A DNA stretch of 64,000 bases from Methanococcoides burtonii DSM 6242 (GTDB lineage Archaea; Halobacteriota; Methanosarcinia; Methanosarcinales; Methanosarcinaceae), in the NCBI RefSeq assembly GCF_000013725.1, contig NC_007955.1, forward strand, positions 341,579-405,578, written 5' to 3'. A program made the position numbers and the translations under genes. The notes beneath the pieces are model-generated. The model worked only from the letters and a program-made list of their open reading frames with translations, searched no databases and was not told the origin of the DNA. The stretch's first letter is position 1; each line of letters starts with the position of its first letter. Below are positions 25,734 through 35,984 of the stretch, piece by piece.

Positions 25734-26717
25734 TCACTTCCTTACCCTTTGAGCCATACGCATCCGTTCCTTCCCATTAGCTCCCTCTTCTCTGATGGTC
25801 CTGCCTGTAAAATACAGGAACACATCTTCAAGAGTTGGTTTATGAATGGAGATAGAATCAATAGGAATACTATTATCAGAAGCCATAGTAACGATCTGTG
25901 CAACATGCTTTTCCGCATTTTGTAAGTCAATGGTGAGAGATGAATCATGAAGCTCAATGTTTTTGATTTCTGGTAAGGACCTAATAACTGAATAGAGTTT
26001 ATTATTTTCAGAAGAAACTATAGTGATTATATCCCCACCTACATCATTTTTCAATTTATCAGAAGTATCCAGGGCTACTATTCCACCTTTGTCCATGATG
26101 GCAATCCGATGGCATAGCTTGTCAGCTTCTTCCATATAATGCGTGGTGAGAATTATGGTAATACCTTTTTCTTTGTTCAATTTCTCTATGTACTTCCAGA
26201 GGTGATTCCTTGTCTGCGGATCAAGTCCGAGGGTTGGTTCGTCCAGGAACAGGACCTTTGGTTCATGCAATAGTCCCCTTGCGATTTCCAGGCGTCTTCT
26301 CATGCCACCCGAATATGTTTTCACAATATTGTCCTTTTTACCATCCAATTCCACCAGTTCAAGGAGTTCCATTATCTTCTCTTGCCTGATGTTCTTAGGA
26401 ATACGATAAAGTCTTCCATGAAAATCCATATTTTCATAGGCTGTAAGTTCTTCGTCCAGACTCTGGTCCTGGAATACTATCCCAATGGACTTGCGAACAT
26501 CATCTTCATTTGTCTGGATGTCAAATCCGTTGACAGATGCTTTTCCAGAGCTTGGTTTGAGCATGGTCGAAAGCATAGACATAGTAGTAGTCTTCCCGGC
26601 CCCGTTGGGACCAAGCAGACCAAATACCTCTCCTTGCTTTATGCTAAAGGAAAGGTTGTTTACAGCGGTAAAACCACCAAATTTCTTAGTAAGACCTTCA
26701 ACTTTAATTGCAAACAT
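25734..26717 (-). CDS. ABC transporter ATP-binding protein (DrrA type)
   Basis: This is the ATPase of an ABC-2 exporter. The Walker A motif is GPNGAGKTTT, the Q loop IVFQDQSLDEELT, the signature TYSGGMRRRLEIARGL, Walker B VLFLDEPTLGLDP and the switch His TTHYMEEAD. The ~120-residue C-terminal extension is typical of the DrrA group. The frame is open 63 codons further upstream (to 26906), but that part overlaps a flavoprotein fragment in another frame and has no ABC similarity. I choose ATG 26717 with the AGGAAA site. Confidence 0.9.
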   Translation of the reverse strand: MFAIKVEGLTKKFGGFTAVNNLSFSIKQGEVFGLLGPNGAGKTTTMSMLSTMLKPSSGKASVNGFDIQTNEDDVRKSIGIVFQDQSLDEELTAYENMDFHGRLYRIPKNIRQEKIMELLELVELDGKKDNIVKTYSGGMRRRLEIARGLLHEPKVLFLDEPTLGLDPQTRNHLWKYIEKLNKEKGITIILTTHYMEEADKLCHRIAIMDKGGIVALDTSDKLKNDVGGDIITIVSSENNKLYSVIRSLPEIKNIELHDSSLTIDLQNAEKHVAQIVTMASDNSIPIDSISIHKPTLEDVFLYFTGRTIREEGANGKERMRMAQRVRK

Positions 26718-26868
26718 TTTTCCTGCACCAGTGCCTTCCAGCATCATGTTTCTTTTTTCCGCAGGGACATGATTGGTAAGTACCAATTCATCCCTATAGT
26801 TGCATTTTCTGACGAGCTTCCATAACTTCCTGTGCTGTTTTCTCACGGTTGTAATTAGCAGAGCGCAG

Positions 26869-27060
26869 TTACCTACCAAGCTTTTTACCCACCTGTTCAG
26901 CTGCAAACATCACTTTTTTATCCTCTGTAACATCAGGAATTGTATCCTCATTTATTGGACAGTTAGGTTCATTTTTAGTATAGTTTCCCCCTACCTTGCA
27001 GACTTCAACGTATGAGCAATAGTAGCATCCATAAGAACCTATTCCTTCAACATTCGATAT
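26869..27060 (-). pseudogene. 3' fragment of a flavodoxin-family oxidoreductase
   Basis: The minus-strand frame reads GSYGCYYCSYVEVCKVGGNY, then PNCPINEDTIPDVTEDKK, and ends AAEQVGKKLGR. The Cys-rich insert and the AA-x-x-G-KxLG end resemble the C-terminus of NAD(P)H-dependent FMN reductase/iron-sulfur flavoproteins. The 5' part is absent; beyond 27070 lies AT-rich sequence and the group II intron remnant. Confidence 0.45.
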
Positions 27061-27179
27061 AACTTTAATTTTGTTATATAAACAGAATGTATTTAGAAAC
27101 TCAGTAGATGCCGAAGGGTTTAAACCCCCAAGACTTACATTAACTGCAAGTTATCCCCAGAGGATATCAGCTTCACGGT

Positions 27180-27610
27180 GCCTGAATTGATACCATCTTT
27201 CAAGGAAAGAATCTTGGATAGTCAATAAATATTGGCATACCAAAGGAAAGAGGAAATGGGTATTTTCAACAAAGAAAAACCAACTGAAATGTTTGTCAGA
27301 TGAAAAGATAGTTAGACATATAAAACTAACCTTAAACGAAAACCCTTACACTGACACCGAATACTTTGCTAAACGCAAGTACAAACAAGGCTCTAAAAAG
27401 CTATCAGGAATGTTTAAGACAGTATGGGAAAATCAAAAAGGCAAATGTCCGTTTTGTAATCTACTGATTGACATCGATAATGGTGGAGAAGAAAGACCTC
27501 TACACCATTAAAATGGAAATCACAATGACGACAGAACTTGTAACATGGGCAGAAAGAGAAATGGATACAAATCCTTTATTATTAATGAAAATGAAATAAA
27601 AGATTAAGAA
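27180..27610 (+). pseudogene. Group II intron reverse transcriptase/maturase tail
   Basis: From about 27226 the plus strand encodes YWHTKGKRKWVFSTKKNQLK and DEKIVRHIKLTLNENPYTD, then YFAKRKYKQGSKK and QKGKCPFCNLLIDIDNG up to RPLHH and a TAA at 27509-27511. This is the maturase/HNH end of an intron-encoded protein (the usual motif pattern is a KGKCPxC pair followed by LHH). The HNH continuation (NGNHNDDRTCNMG) is in another frame. The RT domain is gone. The intron RNA itself was not recognised. Confidence 0.65.
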
Positions 27611-27776
27611 TTATGAATTAACTCTTAATTCACATTTATATATGTTTTAAAATAATAAAACTGGAATATACTCTATTTGTAGATTGCCGTTACTTTTATA
27701 ACGCCTTACACGTTTTGTTGTCTAGATTATTACATCATTATTACATTGTTATTACATGATCATTGGTGATATTTTT

Positions 27777-29678
27777 ATGAGCAGAAAGATCGACTACCGT
27801 GAACTTGGCTTAAAATGCGGACTTGAAATTCATCAGCAACTTGACTCTAAGGAAAAAATGTTCTGTAAATGCCCCACTACGATCCGCAACACGGATGAGT
27901 CGAACTTTGAGTTCTTCCGTTATTTGAGACCGACTGCAAGCGAGATGGGTGAGACAGACAAAGCAGCACTTGAGCAGACAAAGGTCAACAGGAAGTACAT
28001 TTACAAGGCCTACGATACCACATGCCTTATTGAAAATGATGAGGAACCACCAAGGAAACTGAACAGGGAAGTGCTTGACATCGCCCTGTCCATCTCAAAA
28101 CTCCTGCACATGGTTCCAGTGGAACAACTTCACATGATGAGGAAGATCGTTGTGGATGGCTCGAACACCTCCGGATTCCAGAGGACAGCATTCCTGGCAA
28201 ATGGCGGGAATCTGGATACTTCCGAAGGTACGGTGGGCATCGATGTGATCTGTGTAGAAGAAGAAGCTGCACAGAAGATAGAAGATGCTGGCGATTCCAT
28301 AATTTATTCACTCGACAGACTTGGTATCCCTCTTGTAGAGATAGCTACTAATCCAGACATAATCTCCCCTTCCCATGCCAGAGAAACCGCAGCTAAGATT
28401 GGCATGCTACTTCGTTCCACAGGAAAGGTCAAGAGAGGAATAGGAACCATCAGGCAGGATGTTAATATCTCCATTGCAAAAGGAGCAAGGGTTGAGATAA
28501 AAGGTGTCCAGGCACTCGACCTCATCGAAACCATTGTGGAAAGGGAAGTGGAAAGGCAGGTCAATCTCCTTGAGATACGCAGGTCCCTCAATGAAAGGAA
28601 TGCCAGTGTTCATGACGAGATATTCGATGTGACCGAGCTCTTCAAAGGCACAGAGTCGAAGGTCATCAAGAGAAGCAACAAGAAAGGGAAGGTATTTGCT
28701 GTTCTATTACCTGGTTTTGCCGGACATGTCGGAATGGAAGTACAGCCAGGAAGACGTCTTGGCACTGAATTCTCCGACCGTGCAAAGACATCCGGTGTCG
28801 GAGGTATATTCCATACCGATGAGCTGCCCAACTATGGCATTACTGAGGACGAGGTCACAACACTGCGTGAATTCGTTGGTGCCGGTAAAAATGATGCTGT
28901 TATAATGGTAGCAGATAAGGAAAAGCGCGCAAGGGGTGCAATGGAAAGTGTACTGATCCGTGCCGCTGAAGCACTTGAATTCATTCCTGAAGAGACCCGG
29001 AAGGGATTGCCTGACGGGAACAGCGCTTATATGAGACCACTTCCAGGTGCTTCAAGGATGTATCCTGAAACCGATGTACCACAAGTGGAGATAAGCCGCG
29101 AATATTTCGAGTCGATCCCTGTACCGGAATTGCTTACTGAAAGAGCAAAGCGTTTCAGCAAGGAATATGGGCTTAACGAAGAACTAGCGCAAAAGATCGT
29201 ATATTCACAAGACCTGACGCTGTTCGAAGAGCTCATCTCCCGATTCAGTGCTGACAAGATCATTACAGCCACTCTGATCGTTCGAACTATCACAGGCACA
29301 GTTTCCGAACTTAAACGTGATGGTGTTGATGTCGAAAAGATCACTGATGAACACTTTAAGCAGATGTTCGAAGTCATATCTTCAGGAGAGGTTGCTAAAG
29401 AGGCAATTGAGAAGATCCTACGCCATGTTGCTCAACGGCCGGATACCTTTGTGAGGGATTTACTGGAAGAGCTTGGGCTTACAGGCACTGATACCACAAA
29501 AATTGAAGCTTTCATTGAAAAGCTTGTGGAAGAAAGACAGGATTTCATTACAGAAAAGGGACCTGGAGCTGTCGGACCTCTCATGGGATTAGTCATGGGA
29601 GAATTCCGCGGTAAAGTGGATGGTAAAGTTCTCAGCGAACTTTTGAAACAAAAGATTAATGAATTCCTTAACACATAA
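27777..29678 (+). CDS. gatE: Glutamyl-tRNA(Gln) amidotransferase subunit E
   Basis: GatE is the tRNA-recruiting subunit of the archaeal GatDE amidotransferase, which converts Glu-tRNA(Gln) to Gln-tRNA(Gln). The 633-aa product has the kinase-like cradle domain ([52 protein letters not shown]), a GAD-type insert ([18 protein letters not shown]), the helical region ([18 protein letters not shown]) and the YqeY-like tail ([20 protein letters not shown]). I choose ATG 27777 because GGTGAT sits six bases before it; the ATG at 27756 has none. GatD is not in the window. Confidence 0.95.
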   Translation: MSRKIDYRELGLKCGLEIHQQLDSKEKMFCKCPTTIRNTDESNFEFFRYLRPTASEMGETDKAALEQTKVNRKYIYKAYDTTCLIENDEEPPRKLNREVLDIALSISKLLHMVPVEQLHMMRKIVVDGSNTSGFQRTAFLANGGNLDTSEGTVGIDVICVEEEAAQKIEDAGDSIIYSLDRLGIPLVEIATNPDIISPSHARETAAKIGMLLRSTGKVKRGIGTIRQDVNISIAKGARVEIKGVQALDLIETIVEREVERQVNLLEIRRSLNERNASVHDEIFDVTELFKGTESKVIKRSNKKGKVFAVLLPGFAGHVGMEVQPGRRLGTEFSDRAKTSGVGGIFHTDELPNYGITEDEVTTLREFVGAGKNDAVIMVADKEKRARGAMESVLIRAAEALEFIPEETRKGLPDGNSAYMRPLPGASRMYPETDVPQVEISREYFESIPVPELLTERAKRFSKEYGLNEELAQKIVYSQDLTLFEELISRFSADKIITATLIVRTITGTVSELKRDGVDVEKITDEHFKQMFEVISSGEVAKEAIEKILRHVAQRPDTFVRDLLEELGLTGTDTTKIEAFIEKLVEERQDFITEKGPGAVGPLMGLVMGEFRGKVDGKVLSELLKQKINEFLNT

Positions 29679-29686
29679 TACTAATT

Positions 29687-30751
29687 ATGATAAATTCCAC
29701 ATATATTAAGAGGAATTTAATAATCAGATCAGCAGTGATACTTCTTGTAACATTAGTGTCACTTCCTCTTGCAGGAGCAGTCACAGTAACTGATCATTAC
29801 CAGCTTACCGAAGGTATCAATCAGGTAGCTCCTGCATGGAGTCCTGATAGCGATAGGATAGTATATTCTTCTGAGCAGACCATCTGGACAATGAATTCCG
29901 ATGGAACAAATAAAAATGAGATATATGATAGTATAGTATGGGATGGAGAACCTGTATTCAATACCGATGGTGATAGACTTTATTTTGCATCGGAACATGT
30001 CAATCCATACTCTGCTAAATTTATAAGTATCCATGTTGTGGACATTGATGGACTGAATCGCACACAGATCACTAAAAATGCTGATATGAGAGCACCCGCT
30101 GTAAGTCCTGACGGTACACAACTAGCATACCTTTCAAAACTTTCTGGAAACTATGAAATATGGGTAATGGATATCGATGGAAGCAATCAAACACAGATAA
30201 CAGACTCTGATATCGATGAAGGTGTACCTGCATGGAGTCCTGATGGAAAACATATCATATATTCACTAGAGGGAAATATCTGGAAGGTCAACATAGGACC
30301 GAAGGTCCCGAGCATCCTGAAAGAGAATTACTATACTAGCTACAACCCCGTATTCAATCCAGAAGGAACGAAGGTAGCTTATGTTTTAGAAACAAATGGG
30401 GTAAAGGACATCTGGATAATGAATGCTGATGGGAAGGGAACGAAGCAGCTTACTTTTTCAGATCAAGATGAGATAGACCCTGCATGGAGTCCTGATGGGA
30501 AAAGTATAGCATATTCCTCAAATAAAGCTGGTGAGTTCAACATATGGAAAATGGAACTTTCAATGACCGAAGCAACCATTCCTCATGATCCTGAATATAA
30601 AGATGAGGACGATCTGGTAGAAAATAATTTCATCATTGAAAAACTGGAGGATCTTGCAAGATCATCACCATTAGGAGTATTTATAGGAGCTTTTATTCTG
30701 GGTTCTGCGCTAGTAATTATGATCACTAAGAGTTTCATGAAAGGGTTGTAA
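29687..30751 (+). CDS. TolB-like beta-propeller surface protein
   Basis: This 354-aa protein has an N-terminal signal segment (SAVILLVTLVSLPLAGAV), about six WD40-like PD40 repeats and a C-terminal membrane helix (GVFIGAFILGSALVIMI). The repeats are easy to see, for example APAWSPDSDRIVYSS, APAVSPDGTQLAYLS, VPAWSPDGKHIIYS and DPAWSPDGKSIAYSS. It is therefore a membrane-anchored extracellular propeller, common in Methanosarcinales and of unknown function. The ATG lies 8 bp after gatE, so the two may be co-transcribed. Confidence 0.8.
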   Translation: MINSTYIKRNLIIRSAVILLVTLVSLPLAGAVTVTDHYQLTEGINQVAPAWSPDSDRIVYSSEQTIWTMNSDGTNKNEIYDSIVWDGEPVFNTDGDRLYFASEHVNPYSAKFISIHVVDIDGLNRTQITKNADMRAPAVSPDGTQLAYLSKLSGNYEIWVMDIDGSNQTQITDSDIDEGVPAWSPDGKHIIYSLEGNIWKVNIGPKVPSILKENYYTSYNPVFNPEGTKVAYVLETNGVKDIWIMNADGKGTKQLTFSDQDEIDPAWSPDGKSIAYSSNKAGEFNIWKMELSMTEATIPHDPEYKDEDDLVENNFIIEKLEDLARSSPLGVFIGAFILGSALVIMITKSFMKGL

Positions 30752-30802
30752 GGACAACTCGCCTCATTCTTTTTTATGACCTTATTGCTGCTTACTAGTG
30801 TT

Positions 30803-31080
30803 TCATATTATTCTTTTCAATACTTTTTTGATCAAATCGATATTTATTATAGCTTTATCAGGAATAGTGCTATCAAATATCCAACCACATAATAGAGACA
30901 TCGCTACAAAGACCCTACCATATTTTGCATATATCCTATAGAAATGAGATGGCTGAAAGGTTGGTACTATTCGATATAGGAACAGAGTGATAGCCCCAAG
31001 AAATGCGAAAGTTATCTCTTTATTCTCACGTACTCATAACCAGATGAGATAAAACCCACCAATCTACAGAATACAAGTAC
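30803..31080 (-). pseudogene. YnfA/UPF0060-family small membrane protein remnant
   Basis: A minus-strand open stretch reads ENKEITFAFLGAITLFLYR, IVPTFQPSHFYRIYAKYG, RVFVAMSLLCGWIFDSTIPD and ends KKVLKRII. The QPxxFxRxYAxYG-x-VFVxMSLLxGW pattern is that of YnfA proteins. It has no start codon in frame (TGA at 31034-31036), and the preceding GYEYVR-like part is in another frame. The end after IPD is also unlike YnfA. The rest of the 30752-31478 interval shows no convincing gene. Confidence 0.5.
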
Positions 31081-31478
31081 ATTTATATACTGACAGTTTC
31101 TTTACGAAGCTCAGCTAACATTAACAAGATATGTCACAAGAATGTATCGAATGGAATTAAAGAACAATACTATAGAGCACTTTAAGGAAAGTTATCAAGT
31201 GTTTTGAGCAGGGTTTGTAATAATTGTGATATTTCCAATTGTCTTTGTAATGGCTTCGGTCTTGAAAGTGTTGATAGGCCATTATAAGGCCATAATTGGA
31301 TGTATGCTTGTTTTTCCATTGATAATTCAAAGCATTTCATTTCCACATGAATATTCACAAGTTTTCATCATCTGGATTTACGTTTTTCGTAAAACTCCAC
31401 CCTATTTATGTTATTGGGACTTCTTTCGAGAATTTGTGAAAATTACAAGTAGATAGTAATTTTTAAAATGGGATAATT

Positions 31479-33017
31479 ATGGCATTTATAGAAAAACTAA
31501 ATAGTGACGAAATAAACTTCAAAAACGAGGTCCTATCCGGACTGACAGTTTCATTGGCTCTCGTGCCTGAAGCTGTAGCTTTTTCAATTATAGCGAATGT
31601 CAGTCCATTGGTCGGACTATACTCTGCATTCATCATTGGACTAATAACTGCGATATTAGGCGGCAGACCGGGAATGATCTCAGGTGCTACAGGTGCAATC
31701 GCAGTTGTGGTTGTGGCTCTGGTAATCCAACATGGAGTAGAGTATCTTTTTGCTGCCGTAGTTCTAATGGGAATTATCCAAATGATCATTGGAGCTTTGA
31801 AATTGGGTAAATTCATTAGGCTCGTTCCACATGCTGTGATGTTTGGATTTGTAAATGGACTGGCTATAGTGATCTTCATGGCACAACTTGCCCAGTTCAA
31901 GGTCACTGACATTAATGGTATCGAGCACTGGTTAGGTGGACAGGCACTTCTGGTCATGTTAGGTTTTGTAGGATTGACCATGGCCATCATCTATTTGTTG
32001 CCACGGTTCACAAAGGCAGTTCCCGCTTCACTGGCTGCAATAATAGTTGTCTCAACCATCGTAATCTATTTCCAGATACAGACAAGAACTGTTGGAGATA
32101 TTGCATCTATTGCAGGCGGTTTTCCGAAGTTCCATTTGCCAAAGGTACCACTGAATTTAGAGACAATAAAGATAATTTTCCCATATTCGCTCATAATGGC
32201 ACTGGTGGGATTGATCGAAAGTCTATTGACACTTACTGTTATCGATGAAATGACCGAGACCAGAAGCCGGGGAAATAAAGAAAGTGTTGCACAAGGTGTT
32301 GCAAATCTGGTTTGTGGGTTCTTTGGAGGCATGGGCGGCTGTGCAATGATCGGACAGAGCCTCATCAACATAAATTCAGGCGCGAGGAACAGGATATCAG
32401 GTATCGTTGCAGCTCTTGGTCTGTTATTTTTCGTGTTAGTAGGTTCATCTCTTATCGAAAAGATACCAATGGCAGCATTGGTCGGTGTGATGTTCGTGGT
32501 TGCCATAGGAACATTTGAATGGGCATCATTAAAGATATTCAGAAAAGTACCAATCACAGATGTCCTTGTGATGGTAGTCGTTGCAAGCATAACCGTTATC
32601 TATCACAATCTTGCAGCAGCAGTGATCGCGGGTGTCATCATTTCTGCATTGGCGTTTGCATGGGAACATGCTAAACTCGTGCGTTCAAGAGAAATAGTAG
32701 ATGACAATGGGATCAAACACTACGAATTCTTTGGCCCGTTGTTCTTTGGCTCAGTTACAGAATTCCAAAGCAAGTTCGATGTGCTGAACGATCCTGACGA
32801 GATAATTATCGACCTTAAGGAATCAAGGGTTGCTGACCACTCTGCTATCGAAGCATTGAACAAGATCACTGAACGCTACGCTAAGGTTGGTAAAACGGTA
32901 CATCTGCGACATTTAAGCGAAGATTGCAGAGTATTGTTGGACAATGCATCTGCCATAATTGACGTCAATCACTGGGAAGATCCACATTATAAAGTGCCTT
33001 CCGATATACTGGGATAA
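31479..33017 (+). CDS. SulP-family anion transporter with STAS domain
   Basis: This is a 512-aa membrane transporter for sulfate or bicarbonate. It has the SulP N-terminal signature (LSGLTVSLALVPEAVAFSII, ISGATGAIAVVV), about 11-12 hydrophobic segments, GLIESLLTLTVIDEMTETRS near residue 245, and a C-terminal STAS domain from residue ~415 (DEIIIDLKESRVADHSAIEA). The substrate cannot be assigned. The start ATG has no strong ribosome-binding site. A GTGGGTA/TACCCAC hairpin at 33024-33046 follows the stop. Confidence 0.9.
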   Translation: MAFIEKLNSDEINFKNEVLSGLTVSLALVPEAVAFSIIANVSPLVGLYSAFIIGLITAILGGRPGMISGATGAIAVVVVALVIQHGVEYLFAAVVLMGIIQMIIGALKLGKFIRLVPHAVMFGFVNGLAIVIFMAQLAQFKVTDINGIEHWLGGQALLVMLGFVGLTMAIIYLLPRFTKAVPASLAAIIVVSTIVIYFQIQTRTVGDIASIAGGFPKFHLPKVPLNLETIKIIFPYSLIMALVGLIESLLTLTVIDEMTETRSRGNKESVAQGVANLVCGFFGGMGGCAMIGQSLININSGARNRISGIVAALGLLFFVLVGSSLIEKIPMAALVGVMFVVAIGTFEWASLKIFRKVPITDVLVMVVVASITVIYHNLAAAVIAGVIISALAFAWEHAKLVRSREIVDDNGIKHYEFFGPLFFGSVTEFQSKFDVLNDPDEIIIDLKESRVADHSAIEALNKITERYAKVGKTVHLRHLSEDCRVLLDNASAIIDVNHWEDPHYKVPSDILG

Positions 33018-33023
33018 GACGTG

Positions 33024-33046
33024 GTGGGTAGACTGAGTTTACCCAC
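33024..33046 (+). terminator. Possible hairpin after sulP
   Basis: GTGGGTA and TACCCAC form a 7-bp stem with a 9-nt loop six bases after the stop. What follows is A-rich rather than T-rich, so the role as terminator is weakly supported. Confidence 0.3.
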
Positions 33047-33240
33047 ACTATACTAAAAAAAATAGATAAAGGCTCAATTTCGGCCTTCCGATCAAAATTA
33101 TATCAGCTCAATTATTACACTGCTAATCGGAATACCTCTTTTCTTATTTTATCGCTATTATTATTCAGCAAAGTCATTTCAAGCAGTTCGAACTTTTAAG
33201 AAAGGTATATGTTTATAGCTTTAGGAACTTTCATTCCACC

Positions 33241-33438
33241 ATGAGTGCAGGTAATACCAGAGCAAATATCAAAGTTGGAGCAAATGTAGGCATCGTCTTA
33301 AAGAACGATCAACGATCCGGTAAAATAACTCAAGGCGTTGTAAAGAGAATTCTAACCAAGTCTTCCACTCACCCTCACGGAATAAAGGTTCAACTGGAAG
33401 ATGGTCAGGTTGGAAGAGTAAAAGAGATCAATAACTAA
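33241..33438 (+). CDS. YwbE-family small protein (DUF2196)
   Basis: This 65-aa basic protein matches the YwbE family (TRANIKVGANVGIVLKNDQR, GVVKRILTKSSTHPHGIKVQ, DGQVGRVKEI). The fold is a small beta-barrel, and the function is unknown; it is found in bacteria and methanogens. The ATG lies immediately at the expected start of a nearly leaderless transcript, with a TATA-like ATGTTTATAGCTTTA about 30 bp upstream. Confidence 0.85.
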   Translation: MSAGNTRANIKVGANVGIVLKNDQRSGKITQGVVKRILTKSSTHPHGIKVQLEDGQVGRVKEINN

Positions 33439-33484
33439 AAAGCAGACCAACGAATTGATCCGATCGATAAGTTACATAAGTAAC

Positions 33485-34249
33485 TTATATCAGCATCTTC
33501 CCTCTTTGCCAATCATTGATGATCTTAATAGCGATCCTCATTTCGTCCACTTCCCCACCCTTTTTAAGGCAATTTCCCTTCAGACCTATGAGCTCTAAGA
33601 CCTTTTCGGGATTATTTTCCTTTATCTCTATATTGTAGAACTCTTCAAGTACAGACTTATTATTATCACAGATGTGTGCAATGATCTTCATGGCCACTCC
33701 TATGGGATCATTCAGGTGAGTGGCATCTTTAACTCCAAGAAGACCCTGCCTGTACTCATCGTTATCACCAAAAGGTATGACACCAGGCGTATCAATGAAA
33801 ACTATTCGGGAACCGGCCTTCACAATTTGCACTCCCTTTGTGTGTCCGGATATTGAAGACGTACCTGCTTTGTTCTTTCCGGCCACTCCATTGATGACCG
33901 AAGATTTTCCGGTGTTTGGGTAACCGAGGGAACCGATCAAAATATTTCGCCCCTGAATGTCAGCGATCTCAAGGATCTTATGCCTCAACATGGTCGTACC
34001 ATACCGTTCCTTACTGGAAACAAAGACCGTTGGTGCAACCTTTGATAATCGGGATTTGGCTTTCTGAAGAGTTTCCTTTGATACAAGATCACATTTGCTG
34101 AGAACTATTATCAGTGGCTTACCCGAACGTTTAACATCACGTTCGACCTCAAGGTTTCTAGTCTCATCCGGAAAACGAGCATCCACGACCTCAAGAAGGA
34201 TATCGGCCTGCTTTATGACATCCTTTACCATCAACTTGTAACTTGCCAT
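33485..34249 (-). CDS. Circularly permuted GTPase (YlqF/RbgA-like)
   Basis: This is a 254-aa GTPase of the permuted class that acts in large ribosomal subunit assembly. Motif order shows the permutation: G4 (VLSKCDLV) and G5 (FVSSKERYG) precede G1 (GYPNTGKSSVING), G2 (SISGHTKGVQ) and G3 (FIDTPGV). The C-terminal helical region (LELIGLKGNCLKKGGEVDE) is the RNA-binding-like part. It is close in size to archaeal members. The facing YwbE-family gene on the other strand may also relate to ribosomes, but that is speculation. Confidence 0.88.
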   Translation of the reverse strand: MASYKLMVKDVIKQADILLEVVDARFPDETRNLEVERDVKRSGKPLIIVLSKCDLVSKETLQKAKSRLSKVAPTVFVSSKERYGTTMLRHKILEIADIQGRNILIGSLGYPNTGKSSVINGVAGKNKAGTSSISGHTKGVQIVKAGSRIVFIDTPGVIPFGDNDEYRQGLLGVKDATHLNDPIGVAMKIIAHICDNNKSVLEEFYNIEIKENNPEKVLELIGLKGNCLKKGGEVDEMRIAIKIINDWQRGKMLI

Positions 34250-34389
34250 TACATGTTTTACAACATGAGCCTATAAGGATGTGTTGAGAGGTTCAGGAAT
34301 TATCCTGCTTTTGGAGTAGCAAATGGTAGATATGACCTCACATCATACCGCTTGATCACACTTCAATCCCCACACCTCACAATCTCATC

Positions 34390-35595
34390 TCACAAAACAA
34401 AGATAGAAACGTTCTTGTCAGCCGAGTATAGCATCAATTCATTCCACCTCTTTTGTAATTTACATAGGTGCTCAAAGGGATCAATGTCAGGAATTGCATC
34501 AGTAATTACAAGCTCTATGTTCCTGAGAGCTTCCTAGCTTCCAACACTATCACCTTTACTCAGATATTCTTCAGACAGCAAACGACAGGATTTACCAATC
34601 TTTTCTTCAAGATCGTCACCAAGGAAACTTCCAGGATAACAGCTCAGATCTTCCGCAGACAGCATGATCATTCCATCGGTCTCTTTCTGGCTCATGAGCT
34701 TTGCCCGCTCATAGACAAATCTGTAAATGTCTTCCCTCACCCTTTTCCACGTTGGATGGGATTTGGCAGGAGGCAGGTGCTTGATGGCAAGCTCATTGTC
34801 AAGGAGGAAGGAATGCCCGAACATTCTTGCATTGATAAGATAATCGATGTCCTCACCCCGTGAAACCATCGGGTCGAAAGGAACTTTCATGAACAGGTCC
34901 CGATGAATCACCATATTCCCGCCAAAGACGAAAGGAGTCTCCTTGAGCCTTGGAGATGTGTCTATGATCTCATCAAAAGCTTCGTTCATGCAGATATTCT
35001 TATCCCAGTATTTAGTCCAGGGATTTTCAGGAACTTCGACATGATAATCCCCGTTAGGCTGGAGATAGTACCCTGCAACCGCATTGATGAACCTGCCCTC
35101 ATGGTATTTCCCTATGAATTCCTTTGCCTTGGATATGAATTGCGGGTCTTCGAAGACCTCATCGTCATCGATAAGGAGTGCGACATCTGAACCCATTATG
35201 TGAGGAACAAAAAGGCACATGTTCCTTATGTTGGAATATCCTGTGAGTGAAAGCAGATCACAGTATTCCCCCATGCCATCCTTTTTCAGGACCTCATGCA
35301 ACTTTTCCAGATGCGATGGCCCGAACATGTGAACCCTGACATCGGCATTCGAAGAGGATCTGATGACATCCCTTACCTTCTGCTCGACCTGTTCCGCGAT
35401 CTCCATATTATTTGGAGCCACCAGCACCACCAGTTCAAAATCCGTATCTTCAAGTATTACCAGACTCTCGATAGCTCTCCCAAGCGTACCCTCAGAGTCT
35501 AAAGGCGTGGCATGATCATATACAGCATCACCTTCAAGCCAGCCTATGCTACTTTCTCTTCCCCAGTAACTGGGAATGACCATTGTTAGTTTCAA
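34390..35595 (-). CDS. Family 2-like glycosyltransferase with an in-frame TAG near the end
   Basis: This is a GT-A-fold glycosyltransferase: VIPSYWGRESSIGWLEG at the N-terminus, the metal-binding DDDE motif in VALLIDDDEVFEDPQF, and FVFGGNMVIHRDLF with SRGEDIDYLINAR, the acceptor-side motif. Translation to the TAG at 34534-34536 gives 353 aa ending KGDSVGS. The same frame continues EALRNIELVITDAIPDID, PFEHLCKLQKRWNELM and YSADKNVSIFVL to TGA at 34390. Those 47 codons look like protein. In a pyrrolysine-decoding archaeon the TAG may be read through. If not, the product is the 353-aa form. Donor and acceptor are unknown. Confidence 0.75.
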
Positions 35596-35744
35596 AATTA
35601 TGTATCCCCTGATATTTAATTTGTTTGAATACTAATAATATTTACGGTGATTTATAAGGTGATGAAGTATAATTGTTTTTGTTTTTTTGGATTTATTCTT
35701 AGATGACAAAATTGAATGAAATGTAAACCTTAGGAGTGAAAACT

Positions 35745-35984
35745 ATGACTTACATTTGTCCAAAGTACCAGGTATCTCTTACAGATTATGATTATTTAAA
35801 GATCCCCTGTATCGTTGATGAGAAAGAAAATCCATTTGCCACATGTCCAGTGTGTGGTAAAGACTCGAATATAATCACTAAATGGAGCCGTCAGGAAGGA
35901 AATAACATAAGGAGAATATATAAGGATATTATAGTATTACTGTTGACTAACTCTAAGTTATTTGTGCAAAAAATATTAGTGTAG
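35745..35984 (+). CDS. Small hypothetical protein with a CPVC motif
   Basis: The 79-aa frame starts at ATG 35745, five bases after GGAGTGA. It has a Cys cluster (YICPKYQ, FATCPVCGKDSN) suggesting a small zinc-binding protein, then a hydrophobic end (IIVLLLTNSKLF). The TAG stop coincides with the TGTA target duplication of the IS5 element, so the insertion lies exactly at its end. The family is not recognised. Confidence 0.5.
   Translation: MTYICPKYQVSLTDYDYLKIPCIVDEKENPFATCPVCGKDSNIITKWSRQEGNNIRRIYKDIIVLLLTNSKLFVQKILV

Noticed and set aside
26718-26906. A 63-residue N-terminal extension of the ABC ATPase
   Set aside because: It lies opposite or out of frame with the flavoprotein fragment, has no ABC similarity, and a good start with AGGAAA exists at 26717.
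31226-31456. 76-aa hydrophobic ORF before sulP
   Set aside because: It starts with GTG without a ribosome-binding site, resembles no family, and lies in a region of decayed sequence.
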